From positions 535,882 to 599,881 of the forward strand of contig NZ_JALKAH010000003.1 of assembly GCF_023015625.1 (NCBI RefSeq): DNA of 64,000 nt, given 5' to 3'. This DNA is from Yoonia sp. F2084L. GTDB lineage: Bacteria; Pseudomonadota; Alphaproteobacteria; Rhodobacterales; Rhodobacteraceae. Numbering within the stretch: position 1 is the stretch's first letter; the number at the start of each line of letters is the position of its first letter. Positions 16,249 through 24,255 of this stretch are shown here, in pieces. A program made the translations under genes and the position numbers. Under the pieces are notes generated by a model that made no database searches, was not told the origin of the DNA, and saw only the letters and a program-made list of their open reading frames with translations.

Positions 16249-16956
16249 ATGAAACGTTTCAAAACCATCGTTCGTGTGCTGGCATTGGTACTGGCCGGGT
16301 CTTTTCTGCACTATGTTCTGCCCCAGCATGATATTGTTCAGGTCAGTCAGGCCGAACCGCGTCGTACCGATTTTGGGTCCTTTAACCGGTGGTTCTACGC
16401 GCAGGCTGACAGCGGCAGCGCTGAGATGGAAAACCGCGATATCTTTTATATTTTCACCGAAAAGAAAGAGACTTTCTTGTTTGGCTTTGTGCCGCGCGAC
16501 AGCATGGAGGTGATGGTCTATCGCAACGAGGATACCGGCTGGATCTGGCCGCCGTACTTCAAGTTCGACAGCTCAAACCTGCATGGGCAGGCCACCACGC
16601 AGGCCCGCAAGGAACCCGATAGCGAAGGTGGGAATTGGGCCGTCATTACCCACTATGGCTGGCGTATTCCGTTTTTGTCGATCTTCCCGAATGCGGTGGA
16701 TATCAAGCCCGTGGAGGGACCGGATGTGCGGATTATTCCTTGGTTTAACATCTTCTTTTTCATCTTCCTGATGGTGGCGATCCTCTTTGTGCGGGCCGCT
16801 TGGCGGCAATTCCGCGAACGCTCGGTCGATCCGCTATTGGACGCGGCCGGCCACCAGATTGACGAAGTTCAGGCTGACGTGGCCGAGCGCAAAGGCCGTT
16901 TTTCGCGCTGGTTGGGCACGTGGCGTGACAAAAACAAGAACCGCCCTATCGAGTGA
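16249..16956 (+). CDS. DUF1523-like membrane-anchored protein
   Basis: A 235-residue protein with an N-terminal signal anchor (VLALVLAGSFLHYVLPQHD), a probable extracytoplasmic domain (FGSFNRWFYAQADSG, DIFYIFTEKKETFLFGFV, NWAVITHYGWRIPFLSIFP), a second span IPWFNIFFFIFLMVAILFV and a basic cytoplasmic tail. I associate this layout with the DUF1523 family, whose function is unknown. ATG 16249 has TGAGG seven bases before it. It is the last gene of the cluster, followed by the GGGGGC/GCCCCC hairpin at 16963. Confidence 0.65.
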   Translation: MKRFKTIVRVLALVLAGSFLHYVLPQHDIVQVSQAEPRRTDFGSFNRWFYAQADSGSAEMENRDIFYIFTEKKETFLFGFVPRDSMEVMVYRNEDTGWIWPPYFKFDSSNLHGQATTQARKEPDSEGGNWAVITHYGWRIPFLSIFPNAVDIKPVEGPDVRIIPWFNIFFFIFLMVAILFVRAAWRQFRERSVDPLLDAAGHQIDEVQADVAERKGRFSRWLGTWRDKNKNRPIE

Positions 16957-16962
16957 TCTGAA

Positions 16963-17015
16963 GGGGGCGCTGCCCCCGCCTGCGGCTCCCCCGAGGTATT
17001 TTTGAACATGAGAAG
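16963..17015 (+). repeat. GC hairpin plus intergenic repeat element
   Basis: GGGGGC, loop GCT, GCCCCC (16963-16977), then gcctgcggctcccccgagg and tatttttgaacatgagaag. The last part matches the tail of the element at 12196. The hairpin followed by tattttt could end transcription of the upstream cluster. Confidence 0.5.
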
Positions 17016-17024
17016 CTCAAGAGG

Positions 17025-19343
17025 CTATTCGCCGTAGGGGATCCAGATGTTTTTGATCTCTGTACTTGCGGCGAGGTAATCGGCCGTCGATGGTGTCATT
17101 GCCGTGCCATTGTTGACCCAAGTACGCTTGAGGTTGCCCGCACTTGCTTTCTCGATTTCGGCGCTGAGGTCGGAGCTGGAGAAAGACCAGACCGCATCAA
17201 TGTCGAGGTGTTTGGCCAAGGTCGGGGCCAGCTCGGCGTGGCTGCCGGTGATGATGTTGACGACACCTGCTGGCACGTCGGACGTTTCCAAGACCTGATA
17301 GAAGTCGGTCGCCGCCAACGGGAACGGCTCGCTGGCGACAAGGATCACCCGGTTGCCCATTGCGATCGCGGGGGCCATGGTGTTGATAAGGCCTGCGAGC
17401 GGTGCTGCGTCGTCACAAAGAATGCCGATGTTCCCTATCGGTTCTTTCATGGCGAGGGCAACGCCTCGGATCGGGACACCGTGCGCCTGTCCGTCGTATT
17501 TGTCGGCCCAAGCTGCGTAAGTGAACAGTGTGCGAATGCCGGTTTCAACCTCGTCCGCACCGCTACGCCCGCCGGTCATCTGATTGATGCGCGTTGCAAA
17601 TTCGTCTGCACGGGCGGACAGGTTTTCAGCGATGTAATAGAGGATCTGTGCGCGCAGGTGGCCCGTAGTTTTCGACCAGCCTTTGGCTGCGTTACAAGCC
17701 TCAACCGCGTTGCGGATGTCTTTGCGATTGGCGACCGATGCGTGCCCCAGCAGCTTACCACGCGGGCTGTAGACCGGATTGGAATAGCCGCCGTCGGGCC
17801 GCGCCTGTTTGCCGCCGATGTAGAGCTTTGCTGTCCGATCTAGCGGGTCGGCAGGGTGGCCGTCTTCGGTTGTGAAGGCTTCCACTTTCTTGAGCGGTTT
17901 GGCCGTCCCTTTCGGCTTGGTGTAGCCTGCCAGCCCTTCCCAACCACCTTCGCGTCCAAAGCCGCTTTCGCGTACGCCGCCAAATCCTGCGGCGGCGTCC
18001 ATCATGTTGGTTCCGTTGACCCAGACGATCCCGGCAGCCAGTTTAGGTGCGATATCGAGCGCGAGGTTGATGTTTTCTGACCAGACTGATGCGGCGAGAC
18101 CGTAGCGCGTGTTGTTGGCGATTTCGACTGCCTCGGACGGGGTACGGAATGTAGTCGCGGCCAAGACTGGTCCGAAGATTTCTTCCTGCATGAGTGTCGA
18201 CGCAGGTGAAAGCCCGGTGATCAGCGTGGGTGGATAGAAGCAGCCGTCGGGTGCAGTGGTTTGGTAGGTTTCGCCTTCGGTATTGGCGCTGACCATCTTG
18301 GTGATCTGGTCCAACTGTACCGGGTCGACGATTGCGCCGATGTCGATGCATTTGTCCAGCGGGTCGCCGATCCGCAGCCCGTCCATGCGGGCTTTGAGTT
18401 TCGTGTAGAAACGATCCGCGATCCCTTCCTGCACCAACAGGCGCGAGCCTGCGCAGCAAACTTGGCCTTGGTTGAACCAGATCGCATCGACAAGGCCCTC
18501 GACGGCTGAGTCCATGTCGGCGTCTTCAAAGACGATGTAGGGGGACTTGCCGCCCAATTCGAGGGACAGCGCTTTGCCCGACCCTGAGGTCGCTTCACGG
18601 ATTTTGCGGCCCACTTCGGTGGAGCCAGTGAAAGCGATCTTGTCGACGTCTGCATCGACCAACGCCGCACCGGTTTCACCATCACCTGTGACGATGTTGA
18701 CGACACCGGGGGGGACACCTGCTTCTGTGCAAATCTCGGCGAAGATCATTGCTGACAGCGATGTGTATTCCGCAGGCTTCAGCACGACGGTGTTGCCCAT
18801 CGCCAGCGCGGGTGCGATTTTCCATGCCAGCATTAACAGAGGGAAGTTCCACGGGATGATCTGCCCGCAAACGCCCAAGGCTTCGCGCTCGGGTAGTTCC
18901 GCCTTCATCAGTTGGGCAAAGCCCGCGTGGTGATAGAAATGCCGGATCGCGAGTGGCACGTCAATGTCGCGGCTTTCACGGATCGGTTTGCCGTTGTCGA
19001 GCGTTTCCATGACAGCCAACAGGCGGCTGTGTTTCTGCATCAGCCGTGCAATCGCGTAGAGGACGCGCGCACGTTTGTGGCCGGACTTCGCCCAGGTTGG
19101 CTGGGCTTTTCGTGCTGCGGCCACTGCGGTTTCGATTTCCTCGGCGGTGCCTTTGGTGACGCCTGCTAGTTTTTCGCCCGTGGCGGGGTTGTTGGACGCA
19201 AAATCATCGCGCAGCGGCCCCCATTTGCCGTTGATATAGTGGCCTGCGATGCCGCCACGGTCGGCGAGCCATTGCAGAGCCTCAGCGCTGCTTTCGGGGG
19301 CAGGGCCGTAATCCATGGTGTCGAAGATTTCTTTGATGGTCAT
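17025..19343 (-). CDS. ALDH16-type aldehyde dehydrogenase with two ALDH domains
   Basis: A 772-residue NAD-dependent aldehyde dehydrogenase. The N-terminal domain (about 1-490) is complete: IIPWNFPLLML, FTGSTEVGRKI, catalytic Glu in LELGGKSPYIVF (about 258) and Cys in NQGQVCCAGSR (about 294). The C-terminal domain (about 505-772) repeats the fold (KLYIGGKQARPDGG, AMKEPIGNIGILCDDAAPLA) but lacks the LELGGK and catalytic Cys motifs, so it is non-catalytic. That architecture is the ALDH16 family, for which a Loktanella enzyme has been studied. Neighbouring deoC produces acetaldehyde, a plausible substrate. Confidence 0.87.
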   Translation of the reverse strand: MTIKEIFDTMDYGPAPESSAEALQWLADRGGIAGHYINGKWGPLRDDFASNNPATGEKLAGVTKGTAEEIETAVAAARKAQPTWAKSGHKRARVLYAIARLMQKHSRLLAVMETLDNGKPIRESRDIDVPLAIRHFYHHAGFAQLMKAELPEREALGVCGQIIPWNFPLLMLAWKIAPALAMGNTVVLKPAEYTSLSAMIFAEICTEAGVPPGVVNIVTGDGETGAALVDADVDKIAFTGSTEVGRKIREATSGSGKALSLELGGKSPYIVFEDADMDSAVEGLVDAIWFNQGQVCCAGSRLLVQEGIADRFYTKLKARMDGLRIGDPLDKCIDIGAIVDPVQLDQITKMVSANTEGETYQTTAPDGCFYPPTLITGLSPASTLMQEEIFGPVLAATTFRTPSEAVEIANNTRYGLAASVWSENINLALDIAPKLAAGIVWVNGTNMMDAAAGFGGVRESGFGREGGWEGLAGYTKPKGTAKPLKKVEAFTTEDGHPADPLDRTAKLYIGGKQARPDGGYSNPVYSPRGKLLGHASVANRKDIRNAVEACNAAKGWSKTTGHLRAQILYYIAENLSARADEFATRINQMTGGRSGADEVETGIRTLFTYAAWADKYDGQAHGVPIRGVALAMKEPIGNIGILCDDAAPLAGLINTMAPAIAMGNRVILVASEPFPLAATDFYQVLETSDVPAGVVNIITGSHAELAPTLAKHLDIDAVWSFSSSDLSAEIEKASAGNLKRTWVNNGTAMTPSTADYLAASTEIKNIWIPYGE

Positions 19344-19346
19344 GGC

Positions 19347-20342
19347 TTATCCAATCGCGTGCCGCCACTGGGCGGAATAGGCACCGGTGACGTGATGTTC
19401 GAGTTGCCGTTCGATGTCGCCCAACAGGCTTGATGCGCCAAAGCGGAAGAGGTCGGGTTGCAGCCAGCGGTCGCCTAATTCGTCTTTGATCATGCTGAGG
19501 TAAACCAGCGCATCTTTGGCCTTGCTGATCCCGCCCGCAGGTTTGTAGCCGACTTTCACGCCCGTCCGGTCTTCATAGTCGCGAATGGCGCGGATCATCG
19601 TCAGTGTGACAGGCAAGGTCGCGTTGATGGGTTCTTTGCCTGTCGAAGTCTTGATGAAATCTGCCCCGGCCATCATGCAAACCAGCGACGCGCGGGCGAC
19701 GTTGCGCAGCGTGCCGAGTTCGCCTGTGGCAAGGATCGCTTTGACGTGGGCATCGCCGCAGGCAGCCCGCATTTCCTTCATCTCATCATAGAGCGCTTGC
19801 CAGTTGCCGGTCAGCACATGGCGGCGGCTGATCACGATGTCGATTTCCGCAGCACCGGCTGCAACGCTTTCGCCAATCTCGGCGATGCGCAGGTGGAAAG
19901 GAGAGAGGCCAGCCGGAAAACCGGTAGAGACCGCAGCGACAGGGATGCCCGTGCCTTGCAGCGCATCAACGGCCGTCGGCACCATGTCGTGATAGACACA
20001 GATGGCACCCGTGGTCAGGCCCTCCATGCCGAGCGCTTCGAGGATTGGTTGTGCGACGGGTTGGCGTGCTTTGGCGCAGAGGCGGCGCACGCGGCCTTTG
20101 CTGTCGTCGCCGGAAAGTGTTGTCAGATCCATCAGGCTGATTGCTTTGCACAGCCATGCGGCTTGGTAGTCTTTCTTGACGCTGCGCCTGCCGGGCAGCG
20201 TCTTGGCCCGCCGTTCAATCGCGGATGTATTCGCCTGCACGGCCATGACCCAATCAAGGTCAAGCGGCATGCCATCGTTGCGCGGCATCTGGACTTGGGG
20301 CAGTTGCGATGTGGTCATCGTTGGGGTTTGCGTCGTTTGCAA
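19347..20342 (-). CDS. deoC: Deoxyribose-phosphate aldolase
   Basis: Cleaves 2-deoxyribose 5-phosphate to acetaldehyde and glyceraldehyde 3-phosphate in deoxynucleoside catabolism. The Schiff-base segment GADFIKTSTGKEP (about residue 229) and VGYKPAGGIS are intact, as are the Asp-containing GAAEIDIVISRRHVLTG and AILATGELG blocks. I choose TTG 20342 because AGGAGG lies five bases before it; ATG 20318 has no ribosome site. An open frame continues further upstream but is not needed for the fold. It is three bases from the ALDH16 gene, with which it forms an operon. Confidence 0.9.
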   Translation of the reverse strand: MQTTQTPTMTTSQLPQVQMPRNDGMPLDLDWVMAVQANTSAIERRAKTLPGRRSVKKDYQAAWLCKAISLMDLTTLSGDDSKGRVRRLCAKARQPVAQPILEALGMEGLTTGAICVYHDMVPTAVDALQGTGIPVAAVSTGFPAGLSPFHLRIAEIGESVAAGAAEIDIVISRRHVLTGNWQALYDEMKEMRAACGDAHVKAILATGELGTLRNVARASLVCMMAGADFIKTSTGKEPINATLPVTLTMIRAIRDYEDRTGVKVGYKPAGGISKAKDALVYLSMIKDELGDRWLQPDLFRFGASSLLGDIERQLEHHVTGAYSAQWRHAIG

Positions 20343-20417
20343 ATTGGCCTCCTGCGGTGCCGGATCAGGGTCGCACTTCGCCGCAGTCTTGGCAAGTTTT
20401 GACCATTTGATCAAATC

Positions 20418-21251
20418 TTATGTTGGCTGGACAACCTGTCTTTGGAATTTTTGTCGATATTGTAGCGGGGTCAACCCATAGGCTGCGCGGAACAGTTTGT
20501 GAAAATGCGACATGTTGGGGATGCCGCAATCAGCCGCAATTTCACTGATCGCTTCGTTATCGGTGGTGAGTGCGCGGGCTGCATGCTGCATGCGGATCTG
20601 ATTGACGTAGTCGGAGGGGGTCAGCCCAAAGTGTTTACGCATCATCCGGCTGACATGTGGATGCGCTTTGCCGGCCACACTGACTAGTCCGGCAGAACCC
20701 GCACGGAAGACCTCGATTGATTTAGCGGCGGTGCAGGCCTGCGCAAGCCAAGGCGGGATGTCACTGCCAAAGCTCTGCGCTGTCAGATCGGCGCAAAGTG
20801 GCAGTAAAAACGCCTCTGCCGCGAGCGTATCGCATGCGCTGTTTTCGAGTTGCACGGCGGCATGGTTCAACGCGGCCAATTGCCGGATATCGCGGTGCGT
20901 TGTTACTGGTCCGCCTTTGGACCAGAACAGATGGCCTTGCACGCTGGGGTGTCGCTTTGCCAGCGATTTGATCGTCGCAGGATGAATGCAAAGTGACACG
21001 ACAAGCGCCTGATCGCCACGGCCTTGCAAAGCATGGGTCTGACCGGGACGCAGGAAGACGATGTCGCCTTCTTGCAGCGTTTCCGTCTGTTCGGCTAGAT
21101 GGTGCCGGACGCGACCATTCAGTATCCAGAAAAGCTCGAAAAAGTCATGATCATGCAGGCTACGTGGCCGCGTTGGGGCCAGCGTAGCCCGTGTGAGGCG
21201 GATCTGTGTTCCCTCTGCAAGAATGTCGGCATGGCGCAGTATTTGAATCAT
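20418..21251 (-). CDS. AraC-family regulator with cupin sensor
   Basis: A 277-residue regulator. The N-terminal cupin-like domain contains SLHDHDFFELFWILNGRVRHHL and GDIVFLRPGQTHALQG; the C-terminal AraC helix-turn-helix pair spans about 185-275 (GKAHPHVSRMMRKHFGLTPSDYV, AISEIAADCGIPNMSHFHKLF). It is transcribed away from rpe and lies just upstream of deoC-ALDH16 on the same strand, so it may control that operon. Inducer unknown. Confidence 0.88.
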   Translation of the reverse strand: MIQILRHADILAEGTQIRLTRATLAPTRPRSLHDHDFFELFWILNGRVRHHLAEQTETLQEGDIVFLRPGQTHALQGRGDQALVVSLCIHPATIKSLAKRHPSVQGHLFWSKGGPVTTHRDIRQLAALNHAAVQLENSACDTLAAEAFLLPLCADLTAQSFGSDIPPWLAQACTAAKSIEVFRAGSAGLVSVAGKAHPHVSRMMRKHFGLTPSDYVNQIRMQHAARALTTDNEAISEIAADCGIPNMSHFHKLFRAAYGLTPLQYRQKFQRQVVQPT

Positions 21252-21273
21252 GATATCAAAATAGCACAGTCAT

Positions 21274-21313
21274 TGCTGCGATGCAGCATAAATCGCAACG
21301 TGATGCTGCGATG
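21274..21313. promoter_or_regulatory. Direct repeats TGCTGCGATG between araC-type gene and rpe
   Basis: TGCTGCGATG occurs at 21274-21283 and again at 21304-21313, 30 bp apart (about three helical turns), in the 122-bp divergent gap. Same-strand repeats in phase are typical of AraC-family sites, so this is a candidate autoregulatory operator. Confidence 0.45.
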
Positions 21314-21373
21314 GCGTGACAATCGTCGACGGACAGGCTAAATCCTGCGCACGCAACCGACATAAGGTGTCCC

Positions 21374-22051
21374 ATGTCATTTGATCGTTCCATCAAGATT
21401 GCCCCGTCCATCCTGTCTGCGGATTTTGCCAACTTCGGTGCGGAGTGCGAGGCGATTGAGGCCCAAGGTGCTGATTGGGTGCATGTGGATGTCATGGATG
21501 GGCATTTTGTGCCGAATATCACTTTTGGCCCCGCGACCTGTGCCGCGATCCGTCCGCATATCAAGGGTATAATGGATGTGCATCTGATGATCGCACCTGT
21601 TGATCCTTACATCGAAGGCTTCGCCAAGGCAGGCGCGGACATCATCACCGCTCATGTAGAGGCTGGCCCCCATATTCACCGCACCTTGCAGGCGATCCGT
21701 GGCGCAGGGGCCAAGGCAGGTGTCGCCCTGAACCCCGGCACACCCGCGTCATCGGTTGAGATGCTGTTGGACATGGTCGATCTGGTTTGCGTGATGACTG
21801 TGAACCCCGGTTTTGGCGGGCAGAAGTTCATTCATAGTCAGGTTGAAAAGGTCCGCACGCTGCGTGCCATGATCGGCGATCGGCCCATCCATATTGAGAT
21901 TGATGGCGGCGTTGATCCGACGACCGCCCCTTTGGTGGCTGAAGCTGGTGCGGATGTCTTGGTCGCGGGTTCTGCTGTGTTCCGAGGCGGGTCGGTTAGT
22001 AACCCAGCGCCTTATGGTGAAAACATCCGCGCGATCCGCAACGCGATTTAA
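21374..22051 (+). CDS. rpe: Ribulose-phosphate 3-epimerase
   Basis: Interconverts ribulose 5-phosphate and xylulose 5-phosphate. The 225-residue TIM barrel shows [61 protein letters not shown] and [13 protein letters not shown], with the metal-binding His/Asp positions intact. The start is in the conserved N-terminus. It stands alone between the AraC gene and the DUF4173 gene. Confidence 0.96.
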   Translation: MSFDRSIKIAPSILSADFANFGAECEAIEAQGADWVHVDVMDGHFVPNITFGPATCAAIRPHIKGIMDVHLMIAPVDPYIEGFAKAGADIITAHVEAGPHIHRTLQAIRGAGAKAGVALNPGTPASSVEMLLDMVDLVCVMTVNPGFGGQKFIHSQVEKVRTLRAMIGDRPIHIEIDGGVDPTTAPLVAEAGADVLVAGSAVFRGGSVSNPAPYGENIRAIRNAI

Positions 22052-22110
22052 CACCTCTGCACAAAAGCTGCACATTTGCGCAGGCGTCTTTGCACGGCGC
22101 ACCCGTAGGT

Positions 22111-22134
22111 CCTTTCTGAACAAGAACAGAAAGG
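22111..22134 (+). promoter_or_regulatory. Hairpin covering the ribosome site of the DUF4173 gene
   Basis: CCTTTCTG (22111-22118) pairs perfectly with CAGAAAGG (22127-22134) round an eight-base loop aacaagaa. The right arm includes the AAAGGG ribosome site, seven bases before ATG 22142. The mRNA hairpin would hide the site and could act as translational control. Confidence 0.5.
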
Positions 22135-22141
22135 GACAGAT

Positions 22142-23578
22142 ATGGTTGTGCGAGGTGTGCCGCATCGGATTGCGAAGGATGCGTGGTGGCTGGATGATGC
22201 CGATCCACCGGCGGGGTTGCGGGCGGGGCCCGTGCTTATTTTGGCTCTGGTATTGGTCGATGTGCTGGTTTGGGGCGTCCGGCCGGGGCTTGGGCTGGCA
22301 CTTTGGATGTTGGCCATTGGTGGTGCCATTGCGCTGACCGTGTTTTACCGGCTTGAGGTACGCCGGTTGGCAAAAGCGAGCGCGATTCTGGTTCTGGCCA
22401 TCTTGCCCCTGTTTGAGGTTGTGCAGTTTGGTTCCGTCATGGTCGCCTTGCTGGGCCTTGTAACCTTTGGCGTGATGATCGCAGGCACCCAAGTTGACAC
22501 GGCAATGCTGTGGCGCGCCGTGGCGCGCGTGCCGGGGTACGGCATCGTGCAGACGGCGCGTGATGCGTTGGCACTGCGCGTTACCACGCCCTCCAAGGGT
22601 AGTCTTCGAGGGTTGCTTTTCGATTGGGGCCTGCCCGTGGCGGTTGGTGGCGTCTTCCTCATCCTGATGGTTGCTGCGAATCCAATTCTGGATCGGTGGC
22701 TGATCAGCTTTGCGGATTTTGACGTCGATTTTCTGCCGCAGACCGGGCGGGTGGTCTTTTGGGGCCTCGCGGCGCTTGCCGTTTGGCCGTTGCTGCGGCT
22801 GGCGGCGATGATGCCCGCCTTGACCCGTGATAAACCAGCCAAGATCAGAGCCTTACGCTCAGGTTTCCTCAATGAGCGGTCGGTTCTTCGTGCCATGGTG
22901 ACGTTCAATCTGATTTTTCTGATCCAAACGACGCTGGATATGGGCATCCTATGGGGCGGTGTGGCGCTGCCGGAGGGCATGACCTATGCCAATTACGCCC
23001 ATCGCGGCGCCTATCCGCTGCTGGCGACTGCCTTGATGGCGGGGGTGTTTGCCTTGATGGCGCAACCCTATCTGGGCACCGGGCGCGCTGTGCGGATGTT
23101 GTTGTATCTGTGGATTGCGCAGACCGTTATTTTGGTGATCTCCTCCATCCTGCGGCTTGACCTTTACGTTGATGTCTATGGTCTGACGCGCCTACGGTTC
23201 GCGGCATTCGTCTGGATGGTCGTCGTGGCTTTGGGTCTGGTCCTGATCATCATGCAGATGGTCGGGCGGCACTCGGTTGGTTGGTTTTTCCAGCGCGCTT
23301 TTGGGTTGGGGTTGCTTGCGATTTACCTGTGCAATCTGGTGAACATTGACGGCTACATCGCGCGCCACAACCTGGCCGATGACCGTGACAATGATTACTA
23401 TCTTTGCAGGCTAAGCGAAGGTGCGGCCCCGGCCATTCGTGCCCATCAGGTGGCGATAGGTAAGGAGATTTGCGATCCCCATCGCGTTCAGGTGTCCCGA
23501 CGCGATGATTGGCGTGAATGGGGCTACCGCAATGCGCGCCTGCATCGTAGTTTGGCCGAAATGGAGACGAACCTATGA
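22142..23578 (+). CDS. DUF4173 multi-span membrane protein
   Basis: A 478-residue polytopic protein with about ten membrane segments and a polar C-terminal tail of about 60 residues. The pattern VTFNLIFLIQTTLDMGILWGG, YANYAHRGAYPLLATALMAG and LDLYVDVYGLTRLRFAAFVW is characteristic of the DUF4173 family, whose function is unknown. Its stop overlaps the start of a response regulator gene (ATGA, 23575-23578), so it is co-transcribed with that two-component system and may be its sensor partner or target. The ribosome site lies in a hairpin at 22111-22134. Confidence 0.82.
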   Translation: MVVRGVPHRIAKDAWWLDDADPPAGLRAGPVLILALVLVDVLVWGVRPGLGLALWMLAIGGAIALTVFYRLEVRRLAKASAILVLAILPLFEVVQFGSVMVALLGLVTFGVMIAGTQVDTAMLWRAVARVPGYGIVQTARDALALRVTTPSKGSLRGLLFDWGLPVAVGGVFLILMVAANPILDRWLISFADFDVDFLPQTGRVVFWGLAALAVWPLLRLAAMMPALTRDKPAKIRALRSGFLNERSVLRAMVTFNLIFLIQTTLDMGILWGGVALPEGMTYANYAHRGAYPLLATALMAGVFALMAQPYLGTGRAVRMLLYLWIAQTVILVISSILRLDLYVDVYGLTRLRFAAFVWMVVVALGLVLIIMQMVGRHSVGWFFQRAFGLGLLAIYLCNLVNIDGYIARHNLADDRDNDYYLCRLSEGAAPAIRAHQVAIGKEICDPHRVQVSRRDDWREWGYRNARLHRSLAEMETNL

Positions 23579-24255
23579 TCCTTGTGGCCGATGATGATGC
23601 CCAGATCCGCGATGTTGTGCGGATTGCCCTGACCCAAGCGGGGCTAGGCGTGGCCGAGGCGGGTGATGGCCGCGCCGCCCTTGAAACGGCCCAGAGCCTG
23701 CGCCCCGATCTGATCATCCTTGATATCGGCATGCCAGAGATGGACGGGCTGGAGGTGTGCCGCGCTTTGCGCAAAACCTCGGCTGTGCCGATCCTGTTTT
23801 TGACAGCGCAAGCGGATGAGATTGATCGCGTCGTGGGGCTGGAACTGGGGGCGGACGACTATGTATCCAAACCGTTTTCCCCGCGCGAACTGGTGGCGCG
23901 TGTGCGTGCCATTCTGAAGCGTAGCAATGGCGAAGTTGCAGATCAGGCGGTCTTGCGGCGTGGGATCATCAGCGTCGATCCGGCGCGGCATCTTTGCCAT
24001 GTGAATGATGCTGCGGTGACGCTGACATCGCGCGAAATGGATCTTCTTGAGCGTCTGATTGCGCGCCCAGATCACGTGATGTCGCGCCCGCAGCTTGTCG
24101 ATGCGATCTATGGCACCAATGTGAATGTCAGCGACCGGACGATGGACAGCCATCTGCGTAATCTACGTCGTAAGCTGGGCAAGGCGGGCTGTGCGGATGC
24201 GATTGAAACGGTACATGGCGTGGGCATCAGGATGGGTGCATGTCGCGGCGCGTAA
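23575..24255 (+). CDS. OmpR-family response regulator
   Basis: A 226-residue regulator with a receiver domain (MILVADDDAQIRDVV, phospho-Asp in DLIILDIGMPEMDG about residue 52, switch FLTAQADEIDR, Lys in DDYVSKPFSP) and a winged-helix DNA-binding domain (VTLTSREMDLLERLIARPDH, VSDRTMDSHLRNLRRKLG). It overlaps the DUF4173 gene upstream and the histidine kinase gene downstream, giving a tight three-gene unit. CreB or BaeR-like by general appearance; targets unknown. Confidence 0.92.
   Translation: MILVADDDAQIRDVVRIALTQAGLGVAEAGDGRAALETAQSLRPDLIILDIGMPEMDGLEVCRALRKTSAVPILFLTAQADEIDRVVGLELGADDYVSKPFSPRELVARVRAILKRSNGEVADQAVLRRGIISVDPARHLCHVNDAAVTLTSREMDLLERLIARPDHVMSRPQLVDAIYGTNVNVSDRTMDSHLRNLRRKLGKAGCADAIETVHGVGIRMGACRGA

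Noticed and set aside
9592..16956. Interpretation of the AAA+ cluster as a phage-defence island
   Set aside because: No nuclease, toxin, helicase or integrase genes, no tRNA or attachment site, and base composition like its neighbours.
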